A DNA stretch of 47,129 nt from Solobacterium sp. (GTDB taxonomy: Bacteria > Bacillota_I > Bacilli_A > Erysipelotrichales > Erysipelotrichaceae), in NCBI GenBank assembly GCA_017539385.1, contig JAFYHC010000007.1:1-47129 (forward strand), in the 5' to 3' direction. The notes beneath the pieces are model-generated. The model was not told the DNA's origin. It made no database searches and saw nothing but the letters and a program-made list of their open reading frames with translations. Positions 7,954 through 15,748 of this stretch are shown here, piece after piece. How positions within the stretch are numbered: the stretch's first letter is position 1; each line of letters starts with the position of its first letter. The position numbers and the translations under genes were made by a program.

Positions 7954-9168
7954 TTGAGGGACCTGAAACACTTAATCTATTTTGAAAACCTGCTCGACAA
8001 CGCCGACAACGAACTTGTCGAACAGGCAAAGCAAGAAGGAAAACTGGCCATCGGCTATACCTGCTACCACATACCGGAAGTCCTGCTGAATGTAGATAAT
8101 TGCTTCTCGGTACGTCTGCGTGCACCCCGAACAGGCTCCATCGATATTGCGACATACTACATGTCCAACTATACATGTGAGTTTGCCCGGTCACTCGTAG
8201 AGCGCGGCATAGAAGGCGGCTACCAGTTCCTGGACGGCTTGGCAGGTGTAGATGCCTGCTCTATGATGAACCGGTTCTATGAGCACTTTGAAATTCTCAA
8301 AATGAACGAAAAAGAGAATTTCTTTGTCACTCATACCGACATGCCGTACAAAGTAGAAGACTACTCTGTACGTTCCTACGTAAAACAAATGCGGATTCGC
8401 TTATTGGATGTCATGAGCGAAAAACTCGGCGTTGACACCAGTGACGCAGCCATCCGCAAAGCGGTAGAAGAACATAATAAAGTCTGCCGCATCCTGACAG
8501 AAATCGGAGAAATGCGCAAAGCAGACAATCCGGTCATCACGGGATATGAGTTCCATGTATTGAATCTGGTCAGCTATACATGCCCGAAATATCTCATCCT
8601 CCCGTATCTGGAAGAAACACTAGAAGAACTCAGAAACCGCAAACCTGATCCCAAGCCGGCATTCCGTGCCCGCGTTGCCATCGTCGGCAGTGAGATCGAC
8701 GATCCGTCTTTGACAAAACTGATCGAAGACTGCGGCGCACTGGTCGTTTCCGACCGCTATTGCTACGGCTCCACACCCGGACGCGAAGTCATTGAACTGA
8801 AAGATGATGAAGACGCTCTGGACCAGATCTGCCGTTTCTACATGGAACACAGTGAATGTGCCCGCTATATCTCGGACGAAAAGGTAAAACAGCGCCGCAC
8901 CACGGCCGATCGCCTCGCCCGCGAATTCAAAGCCGACGGCATCATTTATGAACAAATGAAATTCTGCGATTTCTGGGGATTCGAACGCGCTCTTGTCTCC
9001 CACATCATGAGTGAAGAAATGGGATGGCCGGTCCTCTCCATTGACCGTCCGTACAACGCCCGTTCCTCCGGACAGTTGCGCACCCGCTTCCAGGCATTCG
9101 TAGAATCTCTTGAAATCAAGAAAATCCACAAAGCACAGAAAGAAAAGAACCAGGAGGCTGCCGTATGA
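7954..9168 (+). CDS. 2-hydroxyacyl-CoA dehydratase-like protein A1
   Basis: A 404-aa member of the HgdB/BcrC/FldC (2-hydroxyacyl-CoA dehydratase, benzoyl-CoA reductase) superfamily, which binds Fe-S clusters and receives electrons from an ATP-driven activator. Visible family features are an early G-Y-T-C37-Y..P-E-V-L-L, R-L-R-A-P, a mid-protein V-A-I-V-G-S-E-I-D-D strand and the C-terminal S-G-Q-L-R-T-R-F-Q-A-F-V-E-S. It has many cysteines (37, 50, 75, 102, 178, 210, 260, 270, 293, 302, 338). Ten of them recur at identical positions in A2 (12694-13896), and the two proteins are about half identical by hand count without gaps. Such Cys richness recalls the double-cubane cluster proteins. It starts at TTG with AGGAGG upstream, and its stop overlaps the next start (ATGA). 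Confidence 0.82.
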   Translation: MRDLKHLIYFENLLDNADNELVEQAKQEGKLAIGYTCYHIPEVLLNVDNCFSVRLRAPRTGSIDIATYYMSNYTCEFARSLVERGIEGGYQFLDGLAGVDACSMMNRFYEHFEILKMNEKENFFVTHTDMPYKVEDYSVRSYVKQMRIRLLDVMSEKLGVDTSDAAIRKAVEEHNKVCRILTEIGEMRKADNPVITGYEFHVLNLVSYTCPKYLILPYLEETLEELRNRKPDPKPAFRARVAIVGSEIDDPSLTKLIEDCGALVVSDRYCYGSTPGREVIELKDDEDALDQICRFYMEHSECARYISDEKVKQRRTTADRLAREFKADGIIYEQMKFCDFWGFERALVSHIMSEEMGWPVLSIDRPYNARSSGQLRTRFQAFVESLEIKKIHKAQKEKNQEAAV

Positions 9169-10949
9169 CCCGCATAAAGTATCCCAATCCTTCCTTCTTC
9201 CGTGCCAAAGACAAGATCGACTGGAAGGCACAGGGAGAAAACCTGAAAGAGATCGGCGGAATCGTCAAAGACATGGCAAAAGAAGCCGACTGGAAAGGAT
9301 TCTTTGCAAAGCAGAAACGCAATATAGCCAGCGATGTCAGCCGTGTAGCAGAAGAAATGAAGGAATTCGCTTCCATGTCCAACAAAGAACGCATGGACAT
9401 CCTGCTCCACGGTGAAAAGAAACTGGGACGTCTGTACCGTACCGGTGACATGGCAACCGTACGCAGAGAATGGCGCGGCTTCAGAGACACCGGCGTCGAC
9501 TTCTATGAATGGCTGCGCATGTGGGGCATGCTGCTGATGACCTTCTCCAAAGACCTCGTCCCGGCCCTGAACGCAACGTTCTACTACCGCTGGATGATCT
9601 CTTACATGTGCTGCGTCGGCTTCATGGATAAAAACACAATGGGACAGCGCGGAAACGCCCTCAAAATGTCCCACGAAATGATCTACTGCATATTCCGCTA
9701 TGTTGCAGAAAACCTCGTATTCTTAAGCAAATGCGACCGCAAAAACGGAAACAGCGACGAACTCAACTCCAAAACCGTTCTGTTCGACGAAATGACCATG
9801 GGACAGATCATGGCCGGCTTCCCGACACTGCTCGGTATCCCATACCAGCTGATGCCGGTATTCCTCGTATCCGAAATCGACCAGCTCACCTGCATCCCAT
9901 ACCTCGATGCAGTCGAAAGTTTCGGACTTCCGGCAGACACCTGCCCGGTACCGTCCAGCGAATGCGGCGCACTTGTTGTTGATGCACTGCCTCACATGGG
10001 CACCTGCTTCATCTCCAGCTCCATGCCGTGCGACGGCTCCGTCATGGCGTCATCCTATGTATCCAGACGCTTCCCGGATCTGCCGACCTTCCATCTGACC
10101 TTCCCGGTCCGCTACGACTACGAAGAGACCGTCGAAGACGCAACAGAAGATGTCAAAGAATGCATCAAGTTCGTCGAACGCATCACCGGTCACAAATGGG
10201 ACTGGGACAATTACTTCACATGCATGAAGCGCTTCAACGAAGAAACTGCCTACGAACTTGAAAAATGGGAAGTAAACAAAACTGCCTATCCGCAGATCAT
10301 CGGTCCGTGCTATGAACTCTTCCGCAAATGGAACTACGAAATGGACGGCGGCAGTGATCCGCGTGTAATCAAGACCTGCAAGAAGGTACAGAAACTCATG
10401 CTGGATGCCTACGAACGCAAAGAAGAAGCATGGCCCGGCAAGATGAAATACCGCGCCATCGTATGGTCCTGCCCGGCACACTACTACGCCAACTTCTCCA
10501 ACTGGCTGGCAAACTGCTGGGGCGTCGATGTACTGGTAGAAATGGAAAGCCTGAACTTCACCAAGCCGCTTGAGACCGAAGACAAAGAAGAAGCTCTCAA
10601 CGACCTCTCCCGTCTGTACGAACGGATGGTCATGCGGCGCCACACCAACGGCGGCTACCAGAACGTTGTCGACGAATTATGGAGACAATGCGAAGCATGG
10701 AACGTGGACATCATTATCATGTACCAGCACGTATCGTGCAAGAACATGTCCACCCTGCAGGGTATTCTCGATGAACAGGCACGTGAAAAAGGCTACCACA
10801 TGATCTGGATCGAACACGACCTGATGGATCCTCGTACCGTTTCCCGCAAGAGCATGCGTGCAAAAGTAAACGAATACATGCGTACGGTCATGAAAGCAGA
10901 ACCGTGCGATGCTTCGCTGCTCGACTTTGATGATGAAAATGCAATGTAA
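9165..10949 (+). CDS. 2-hydroxyacyl-CoA dehydratase-like protein B1 (large)
   Basis: A 594-aa protein distantly related to the HgdB/BcrC superfamily and clearly related to B2 (13889-15523). Shared cysteines fall at matching spacing: C260, C289 (C-D-G-S-V), C436 (W-S-C-P), C451 (N-C-W-G) and C525 (S-C-K), against 214, 243, 387, 402 and 475 in B2. Both end with P-x-x-x-S-L/T-L-x-F-D-D. The first 90 residues are a charged, helical extension that B2 has only in part; typical dehydratase subunits are about 370-430 aa, so both B proteins are unusually long. It overlaps A1 by 4 bases and is followed closely by the activator. Probably the partner subunit of A1. Confidence 0.72.
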   Translation: MTRIKYPNPSFFRAKDKIDWKAQGENLKEIGGIVKDMAKEADWKGFFAKQKRNIASDVSRVAEEMKEFASMSNKERMDILLHGEKKLGRLYRTGDMATVRREWRGFRDTGVDFYEWLRMWGMLLMTFSKDLVPALNATFYYRWMISYMCCVGFMDKNTMGQRGNALKMSHEMIYCIFRYVAENLVFLSKCDRKNGNSDELNSKTVLFDEMTMGQIMAGFPTLLGIPYQLMPVFLVSEIDQLTCIPYLDAVESFGLPADTCPVPSSECGALVVDALPHMGTCFISSSMPCDGSVMASSYVSRRFPDLPTFHLTFPVRYDYEETVEDATEDVKECIKFVERITGHKWDWDNYFTCMKRFNEETAYELEKWEVNKTAYPQIIGPCYELFRKWNYEMDGGSDPRVIKTCKKVQKLMLDAYERKEEAWPGKMKYRAIVWSCPAHYYANFSNWLANCWGVDVLVEMESLNFTKPLETEDKEEALNDLSRLYERMVMRRHTNGGYQNVVDELWRQCEAWNVDIIIMYQHVSCKNMSTLQGILDEQAREKGYHMIWIEHDLMDPRTVSRKSMRAKVNEYMRTVMKAEPCDASLLDFDDENAM

Positions 10950-10967
10950 GAAAGGATTATACAGCAT

Positions 10968-11762
10968 ATGAAATATTTTGGCGGATGCGACGTCGGAAGT
11001 ACGTATACAAAAGCAGTCATTCTTGATGAAAACGGAAAAATCGTTGCCGATACAACGATCAAATCCAAAATCAACTCAGCAGAAAGCGCAAAAATCGCTA
11101 TGGAAGAAGTCCTGACCAAAGTAGGTCTGAAATCTTCCGAAGAACTCGAATACCTGATCGGTACCGGCTATGGCAGAAACAAAGTCCCATTCGCAGATGA
11201 GAACATCTCCGAGATCTCCTGCCACGCCATGGGCGTTCATGTAACAGACCCAAGCGTCAAGGCAATCATCGATATCGGCGGACAGGACGTCAAAGGCATC
11301 AGTGTCGACACAGACGGAACCGTTAAAAACTTTGCCATGAACGACAAATGCGCAGCCGGCACAGGCCGCTTCTATGAAGCAATGGCACGTTCCTTCGAAA
11401 TGAGCCTTCCGGAATTCTCCAAACTGTCCCTCAGTGCAAAGAATGTCATTCCGATCACAGCCCAGTGCACCGTCTTCGCAGAAAGTGAAGTCATCACACT
11501 GGTCGGCGAAGGCAAGCCGATGAACGAAATCGCAGCCGGCATCCAGATGGCCGTTGCAAAGAGATGCTTCGTCATGGCCAAGAAAGCCGGCGCAACCGAT
11601 TCCATCACACTGACCGGCGGCTGTGCAAAGAACGACGGTCTGAAGCAGGCAATCGAACACGTACTGAAACTGAAAGTCATCGATCTTTCGATCGATCCAC
11701 AGCTGATGGGCGCCCTCGGGGCAGCGGAATTTGCCCGCCAGAAGGGTCTCGCACAGGCATAA
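10968..11762 (+). CDS. ATP-dependent dehydratase activator (BadF/HgdC family)
   Basis: A 264-aa activator ATPase with the ASKHA fold. It opens with G-G-C-D-V-G-S-T-Y-T-K (phosphate 1 loop) and has D-I-G-G-Q-D (phosphate 2). The two cysteines that bridge the homodimeric [4Fe-4S] cluster are C128 in N-D-K-C-A-A-G-T-G and C167 in A-Q-C-T-V-F-A-E-S-E; a late L-T-G-G-C-A-K-N is typical. It is the standard length. It couples ATP hydrolysis to one-electron transfer at very low potential to a dehydratase/reductase. Only one activator is encoded for the two A/B pairs, so it probably serves both. A good RBS lies in the 18-base gap after B1. Confidence 0.93.
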   Translation: MKYFGGCDVGSTYTKAVILDENGKIVADTTIKSKINSAESAKIAMEEVLTKVGLKSSEELEYLIGTGYGRNKVPFADENISEISCHAMGVHVTDPSVKAIIDIGGQDVKGISVDTDGTVKNFAMNDKCAAGTGRFYEAMARSFEMSLPEFSKLSLSAKNVIPITAQCTVFAESEVITLVGEGKPMNEIAAGIQMAVAKRCFVMAKKAGATDSITLTGGCAKNDGLKQAIEHVLKLKVIDLSIDPQLMGALGAAEFARQKGLAQA

Positions 11763-11774
11763 AGGAGTACTGCT

Positions 11775-11942
11775 ATGGAGAAATACCTGAAAATACTGCG
11801 GACACTCCTGATCATATTAGGCTGGGTAACCGGCATCCTGTTTATCGTATATTTCTGGAACATTGACCAGAAAGTACTGGGCTGGGCCTATGTACAGGTA
11901 AACAAGATCTTTGACCGGAAAAAGACCGATATCAAATTCTGA
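11775..11942 (+). CDS. Small single-pass membrane protein 1
   Basis: A 55-aa peptide with a strong start context (AAGGAG, 11762-11767). Residues 8-28 form one hydrophobic helix, then comes F-W-N-I-D-Q-K-V-L and a basic tail (D-R-K-K-T-D). It is related to the 69-aa protein at 15525-15734: both have L-L-I-(I/L)-(L/F)-G at the start of the helix, an F-(N/D)-(I/L)-D-x-K-x-L segment after it, and D-R-(K/M)-K near the end. Both follow a dehydratase-like pair. It may anchor the complex to the membrane or be a small subunit; function unknown. Confidence 0.75.
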   Translation: MEKYLKILRTLLIILGWVTGILFIVYFWNIDQKVLGWAYVQVNKIFDRKKTDIKF

Positions 11943-11950
11943 GGACTTCC

Positions 11951-12697
11951 ATGGAACTGTATCAGTCTGTAACCGCACATGTGACTGCACTGCTGGATGA
12001 ATACCCAAAGCGCAGAGAAACCACATATGACGGCAGCCGCTGCTGGCAGGAGACCGAACGGTTTGAACTCGTCATGGGACGCGAAAGTGCATACGAACTC
12101 GGCGGATCCGGAAACGGATCTGCCAACTGCACGATCGTGACCTCCGACAGTGAACGCTTTGCCCAAAGCAAGGTAATCGTCATCGGAAACGACCTGCCGG
12201 AAATCAAACAGGACAGTCCCTATGCCCGCCTTGTCATCCTCTCTCTGGATCCCGAGAAGATTCCCGATCCCGGCAATAAAGCCGGCAGTGAGGCAGTCTT
12301 CCGCCTTCTGCAGAAACTGGACTTCATCAAATACCACGTCTTCGCAAAAGGATACATGATCCGTACCTCCACCGAAAACTACCGCGAACAGGTACGTGTA
12401 CAGAAACAGGCACTGAAAGACGGCATAACATTCGAAAAGGTCGGCAACACCTTCATCAAACACTATCTGGAAGCCGATGGTGTCCTGGCAGCCACAGTCA
12501 TATTCCTGACCGATCCTTCGGTAGATTATGAAGCACTGCGGAATGACGCTGCCAAAGTCCACGATATCACCATGACCTTCTCAAAAATACTGGAAGGAAT
12601 GCCGACAGACTGCAGTATGTGCAGTCTGAAACCAATCTGCGATGAAGTCGAAGGCATGCGTGAAATGCACTTCGGCAAAGGAGAATCACCGAAATGA
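11951..12697 (+). CDS. Acetyl-CoA synthase beta-subunit-like protein (CdhC/AcsB fragment type)
   Basis: A 248-aa protein that resembles the middle part of acetyl-CoA synthase/decarbonylase beta subunits (CdhC/AcsB). Matching regions, from memory of the family, are R-F-E-L-V.....Y-E-L-G-G near the start, a D-L-P-E-I segment, and a late G-x-x-F-I-K...V-I-F-L-T-D-P strand followed by a cysteine cluster, C221-x2-C224-x5-C230. In full-length ACS (over 450 aa for CdhC) that cluster begins the nickel/iron A-cluster region; here the protein stops 18 residues later, so the rest of the A-cluster domain is absent. It starts 8 bases after the small membrane gene and overlaps A2 by 4 bases, so it is a conserved-looking part of the operon rather than debris. 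A structural or metal-binding role is inferred. Confidence 0.6.
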   Translation: MELYQSVTAHVTALLDEYPKRRETTYDGSRCWQETERFELVMGRESAYELGGSGNGSANCTIVTSDSERFAQSKVIVIGNDLPEIKQDSPYARLVILSLDPEKIPDPGNKAGSEAVFRLLQKLDFIKYHVFAKGYMIRTSTENYREQVRVQKQALKDGITFEKVGNTFIKHYLEADGVLAATVIFLTDPSVDYEALRNDAAKVHDITMTFSKILEGMPTDCSMCSLKPICDEVEGMREMHFGKGESPK

Positions 12698-13896
12698 AAG
12701 ACCTGAAACATCTCATAGAGATGGAAGATCTTCTCCAGCAGGCACATAATAAACTTGTCAAAGAAGCACGCGAAGAAGGCCGCAAGGCAATAGGCTACAC
12801 GTGCTACTTCATGCCGGAAGTCCTGCTGGATCTGGAAGGATGCTTCGGTGTACGCCTGCGTGCACCAAACTGCACCACTCCGGTCATGGCAACCTATTAC
12901 ATGTCCGGCCGTACCTGCCACTTTGGCAGAAGCCTCATGGAGCGTGCCCTGGAAGGCGGCTACAACTTCCTTGACGCCCAGATGGCCACCGAAACATGTA
13001 CCGTCACATGCCGCTTCCAGGAACACCTGCAGCGCATGGACATCATTCAGAACCCTGATTTCTTCGTTGAATTCACAGACGTCCCATTCAAAAAGACAGA
13101 GAACTCTGTTGAACACTACCGCAAACAATTACAGGCTCATGTACTGGACTCCCTGCATGAAAAATACGGGATCGACACCAGTGATGAAGCCCTGCTCAAG
13201 GCAATCGAACAGCACAACGAAGTATGCCGTCTGGTCAGTGAGATCGGCTCCTACCGCAAACTGGACGTACCGACCATCACCGGCTATGAGTTTGCCGTTA
13301 TCCAGCTCACGACCATCACCTGTCCGAAAGACAAGATCCTGCCCATGTTAAGAGAAACGGCTGAAGAGATGAAAACCCGCAAACCGGATCTCAAGCCAAC
13401 ATGGAAGGTCAAAGTATGTGTCGCCGGTGCCGAAAACGACGACCCCGACTTCATCAAGCTGATTGAAAGCTGCGGTGCTCTTGTTGTGGCAGACCGCTAC
13501 TGCTACGGATCACTGCCCGGCCGCGAAGAAATCGTTGTACAGGAAGGGCAGTCACCGTTAGATGCCATTGCCCGTCACTACCTCAACACCAGCTGCTGTC
13601 CGCGGTTCATGCCGCAGGATATCATGCGCGGCAGAAAGCAATATATCGCAGACCTGTGCAAAGAATACAACGCAGACGGTCTGATCATTGAATCCAATAA
13701 ATTCTGCGAATACTGGAGCTATGAACGCACGATCGATGCACTTGTCATCCCGCGTGACTACGACATCCCGACCTGTTCGATTGAGAAGGAATATATCAAT
13801 TCTGCTTCAGGCCAGCTGCGCACCCGCTTCCAGGCATTCGTAGAAAGCGTTGAACTGAAAAAACTTCACAGCCGGAAAGGAGCCGACGATGTCTAA
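12694..13896 (+). CDS. 2-hydroxyacyl-CoA dehydratase-like protein A2
   Basis: A 400-aa paralogue of A1, aligned without gaps over almost the whole length and about half identical. Conserved cysteines are 37, 50, 75, 102, 178, 210, 260, 270, 302 and 338; A2 adds others (60, 106, 242, 301, 322, 361). Near-identical blocks are A-I-G-Y-T-C-Y, V-R-L-R-A-P, I-T-G-Y-E-F, G-A-L-V-V-x-D-R-Y-C-Y-G-S and S-G-Q-L-R-T-R-F-Q-A-F-V-E-S. The start overlaps the ACS-like gene (ATGA), and the stop overlaps B2 by 8 bases. With B2 it probably makes a second complex, activated by the same ATPase, with another substrate or an assembly role. Confidence 0.82.
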   Translation: MKDLKHLIEMEDLLQQAHNKLVKEAREEGRKAIGYTCYFMPEVLLDLEGCFGVRLRAPNCTTPVMATYYMSGRTCHFGRSLMERALEGGYNFLDAQMATETCTVTCRFQEHLQRMDIIQNPDFFVEFTDVPFKKTENSVEHYRKQLQAHVLDSLHEKYGIDTSDEALLKAIEQHNEVCRLVSEIGSYRKLDVPTITGYEFAVIQLTTITCPKDKILPMLRETAEEMKTRKPDLKPTWKVKVCVAGAENDDPDFIKLIESCGALVVADRYCYGSLPGREEIVVQEGQSPLDAIARHYLNTSCCPRFMPQDIMRGRKQYIADLCKEYNADGLIIESNKFCEYWSYERTIDALVIPRDYDIPTCSIEKEYINSASGQLRTRFQAFVESVELKKLHSRKGADDV

Positions 13897-15523
13897 GCCA
13901 ACGGTAAACACAAAAGCATTCCTCGGACGTGCCAAAAAGATCGCTTCCGACTTCTGGAACGGCAAACCGCATGAAGAAAGAAGACTGGGAGATCTCTATT
14001 GCGATAAGACCGGTCTTTACAAGCACAGAGAATGGCGCGGTGTCAAAGACACCATGTACTACTTCAACAATATCTGGCTGTACAACTATGCTCACATGAT
14101 CGGAGACATGGTCAAGTACAGCGGCCCGAAAGGACCTGTTGTCTTCCTCAAAGGCGTATGGAGATACCGCTGGCTTGGCCAGACCTATCTCCCGGTCATG
14201 CACTGGTTTGACAGAGGACTCGAAGGCATGCGCGGTGAAACACTGCGTGCAAGCGCATGGCATTACCGTGCCATGGTCTCAGAGACCATCCGCCAGTTCA
14301 TGCGCATGCTTGATGCCGACCAGAAGACCGGCGGTTCCAAAGAACTCTACGACAAGACAATTGCCCATGATGAGACCGTATGGGGCGGTATCTTCTACCC
14401 ATGGCGTGACCGCATGGATGATGTCCCGCTGCAGATGATCCCGTACTTCGTCACATGTCACGTCAATAACCATGTTGTATTGAACTACATCGACGCAGCC
14501 CAGTCCATCGGCCTTCCGGGCGACCCATGTCCGATGTGCCAGGCAGAAGCCGGTATCTTCTTACAGGATGATGTCCCGGAATACTATCCGATCGTCATCA
14601 CCTCCAATGAAGCATGCGATGGCTCCGTAGGTACATCCGTCCTTCAGGACTGGATGATGAACCGTCCGTTATTCGCCATGCCGCAGCCTATGCAGTTCGA
14701 CGATCCGCTCGTACAGGAACACTGTGCAAAAGAAATCGAAGAATGCTGGAAATTCATTGAAGAGCAGACCGGTGAACCATTCAGTTGGGATGAACTGAAA
14801 AAGCATCTCGAACGGCAGAACAAACTGCAGGAATTCGAATGGGAAAAGTGGGAAGTCGCTGCCAACACAGACTACTATCCGATCAACGGCGTAGCACAGG
14901 CTCTGTACCGTATCTACCAGTCCCAGGATGGTGACCGCGATATCTGGCACGAAACCGATGCCCGCGTCAAAAAGATTCTGGAAAAGTGTGTCGAAAAGAA
15001 GATCAACACCTTCCCCAAGACCCGTCACAGAATGATCGCCTGGAGCTGTGCACCGCTGTACTACTCGCACTGGTGCACCTGGGCATACAACTGCTGGGGT
15101 CTCAACTGTGTAATCAATATGGACTCCCTCATGTTCAATATGACCATCCGTACGGACACCTATGAACATACACTGCAGGATATGGCGCTCTATCACGAAT
15201 GGGCACCAATGCGACGTATGGCAGTCGGCGGTATGCATCATATCTTCGAACTCTGGGAATACATGGAAAAATTCCACTGCGACATGGTCATGATGTATGA
15301 CCAGCTCCAGTGCAAAGGCATGCAGGGCGTACACGGCCTGTTCGAAGACGAATTCCGTGCCCGCAACATTCATGCCATCTGGATGCCGCACGCACTGCCG
15401 GATAAGCGCACGGTCAGCCGCAGCGAGATCCGCGGTATCATCAACGACTATATGACAACGATCATGCATGAGGAGCCGCTGGATCCGACATTGCTGGAAT
15501 TTGACGACTCGGAGGGCTGGTAA
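13889..15523 (+). CDS. 2-hydroxyacyl-CoA dehydratase-like protein B2 (large)
   Basis: A 544-aa paralogue of B1. Shared blocks are R-E-W-R-G-x-x-D-T near residue 50, C-D-G-S-V (C243), W-S-C-A-P-x-Y-Y (C387), Y-N-C-W-G (C402), Q-C-K-G-M (C475), R-T-V-S-R-S-E and L-L-E-F-D-D at the end. It is about 50 residues shorter at the N-terminus. It has a C-P-M-C pair (C214/C217) where B1 has C-P-V-P, so the metal sites of the two complexes may differ. It overlaps A2 by 8 bases, and the second small membrane gene starts one base after its stop. Confidence 0.72.
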   Translation: MSKPTVNTKAFLGRAKKIASDFWNGKPHEERRLGDLYCDKTGLYKHREWRGVKDTMYYFNNIWLYNYAHMIGDMVKYSGPKGPVVFLKGVWRYRWLGQTYLPVMHWFDRGLEGMRGETLRASAWHYRAMVSETIRQFMRMLDADQKTGGSKELYDKTIAHDETVWGGIFYPWRDRMDDVPLQMIPYFVTCHVNNHVVLNYIDAAQSIGLPGDPCPMCQAEAGIFLQDDVPEYYPIVITSNEACDGSVGTSVLQDWMMNRPLFAMPQPMQFDDPLVQEHCAKEIEECWKFIEEQTGEPFSWDELKKHLERQNKLQEFEWEKWEVAANTDYYPINGVAQALYRIYQSQDGDRDIWHETDARVKKILEKCVEKKINTFPKTRHRMIAWSCAPLYYSHWCTWAYNCWGLNCVINMDSLMFNMTIRTDTYEHTLQDMALYHEWAPMRRMAVGGMHHIFELWEYMEKFHCDMVMMYDQLQCKGMQGVHGLFEDEFRARNIHAIWMPHALPDKRTVSRSEIRGIINDYMTTIMHEEPLDPTLLEFDDSEGW

Positions 15524-15524
15524 T

Positions 15525-15734
15525 ATGAAATCGGTATTGAAACCATTACTGATCTTATTTGGAATCCTGAGCGGACTGTACATCGTACTGTTTGTGGTAT
15601 TCTTCTTTGACCTCGATGGCAAAGCACTCTTCTACGGTGTGGAACCATTCCTGAAAAACCACTATGACAGGATGAAGCGGAAAGATCCGCTGGATATGGA
15701 ATACCGCACAGACACAGAAAAATACGAATACTGA
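15525..15734 (+). CDS. Small single-pass membrane protein 2
   Basis: A 69-aa peptide starting one base after the B2 stop. Residues 5-28 form a strongly hydrophobic helix, then F-F-D-L-D-G-K-A-L-F and a charged tail ending D-T-E-K-Y-E-Y. The order and spacing of the helix, the (N/D)-(L/I)-D-x-K-x-L segment and the D-R-M-K motif parallel the 55-aa protein at 11775-11942, so I read them as paralogues that travel with the A/B pairs. Function unknown; membrane tethering of a soluble Fe-S complex is one possibility. Confidence 0.72.
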   Translation: MKSVLKPLLILFGILSGLYIVLFVVFFFDLDGKALFYGVEPFLKNHYDRMKRKDPLDMEYRTDTEKYEY

Positions 15735-15748
15735 AAGAAGGCATCTGC

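Noticed and set aside
11951..12697. Reading the ACS-like gene as a pseudogene
   Set aside because: It has an intact frame, a ribosome binding site and ATGA coupling to the next gene, and codon use like its neighbours.
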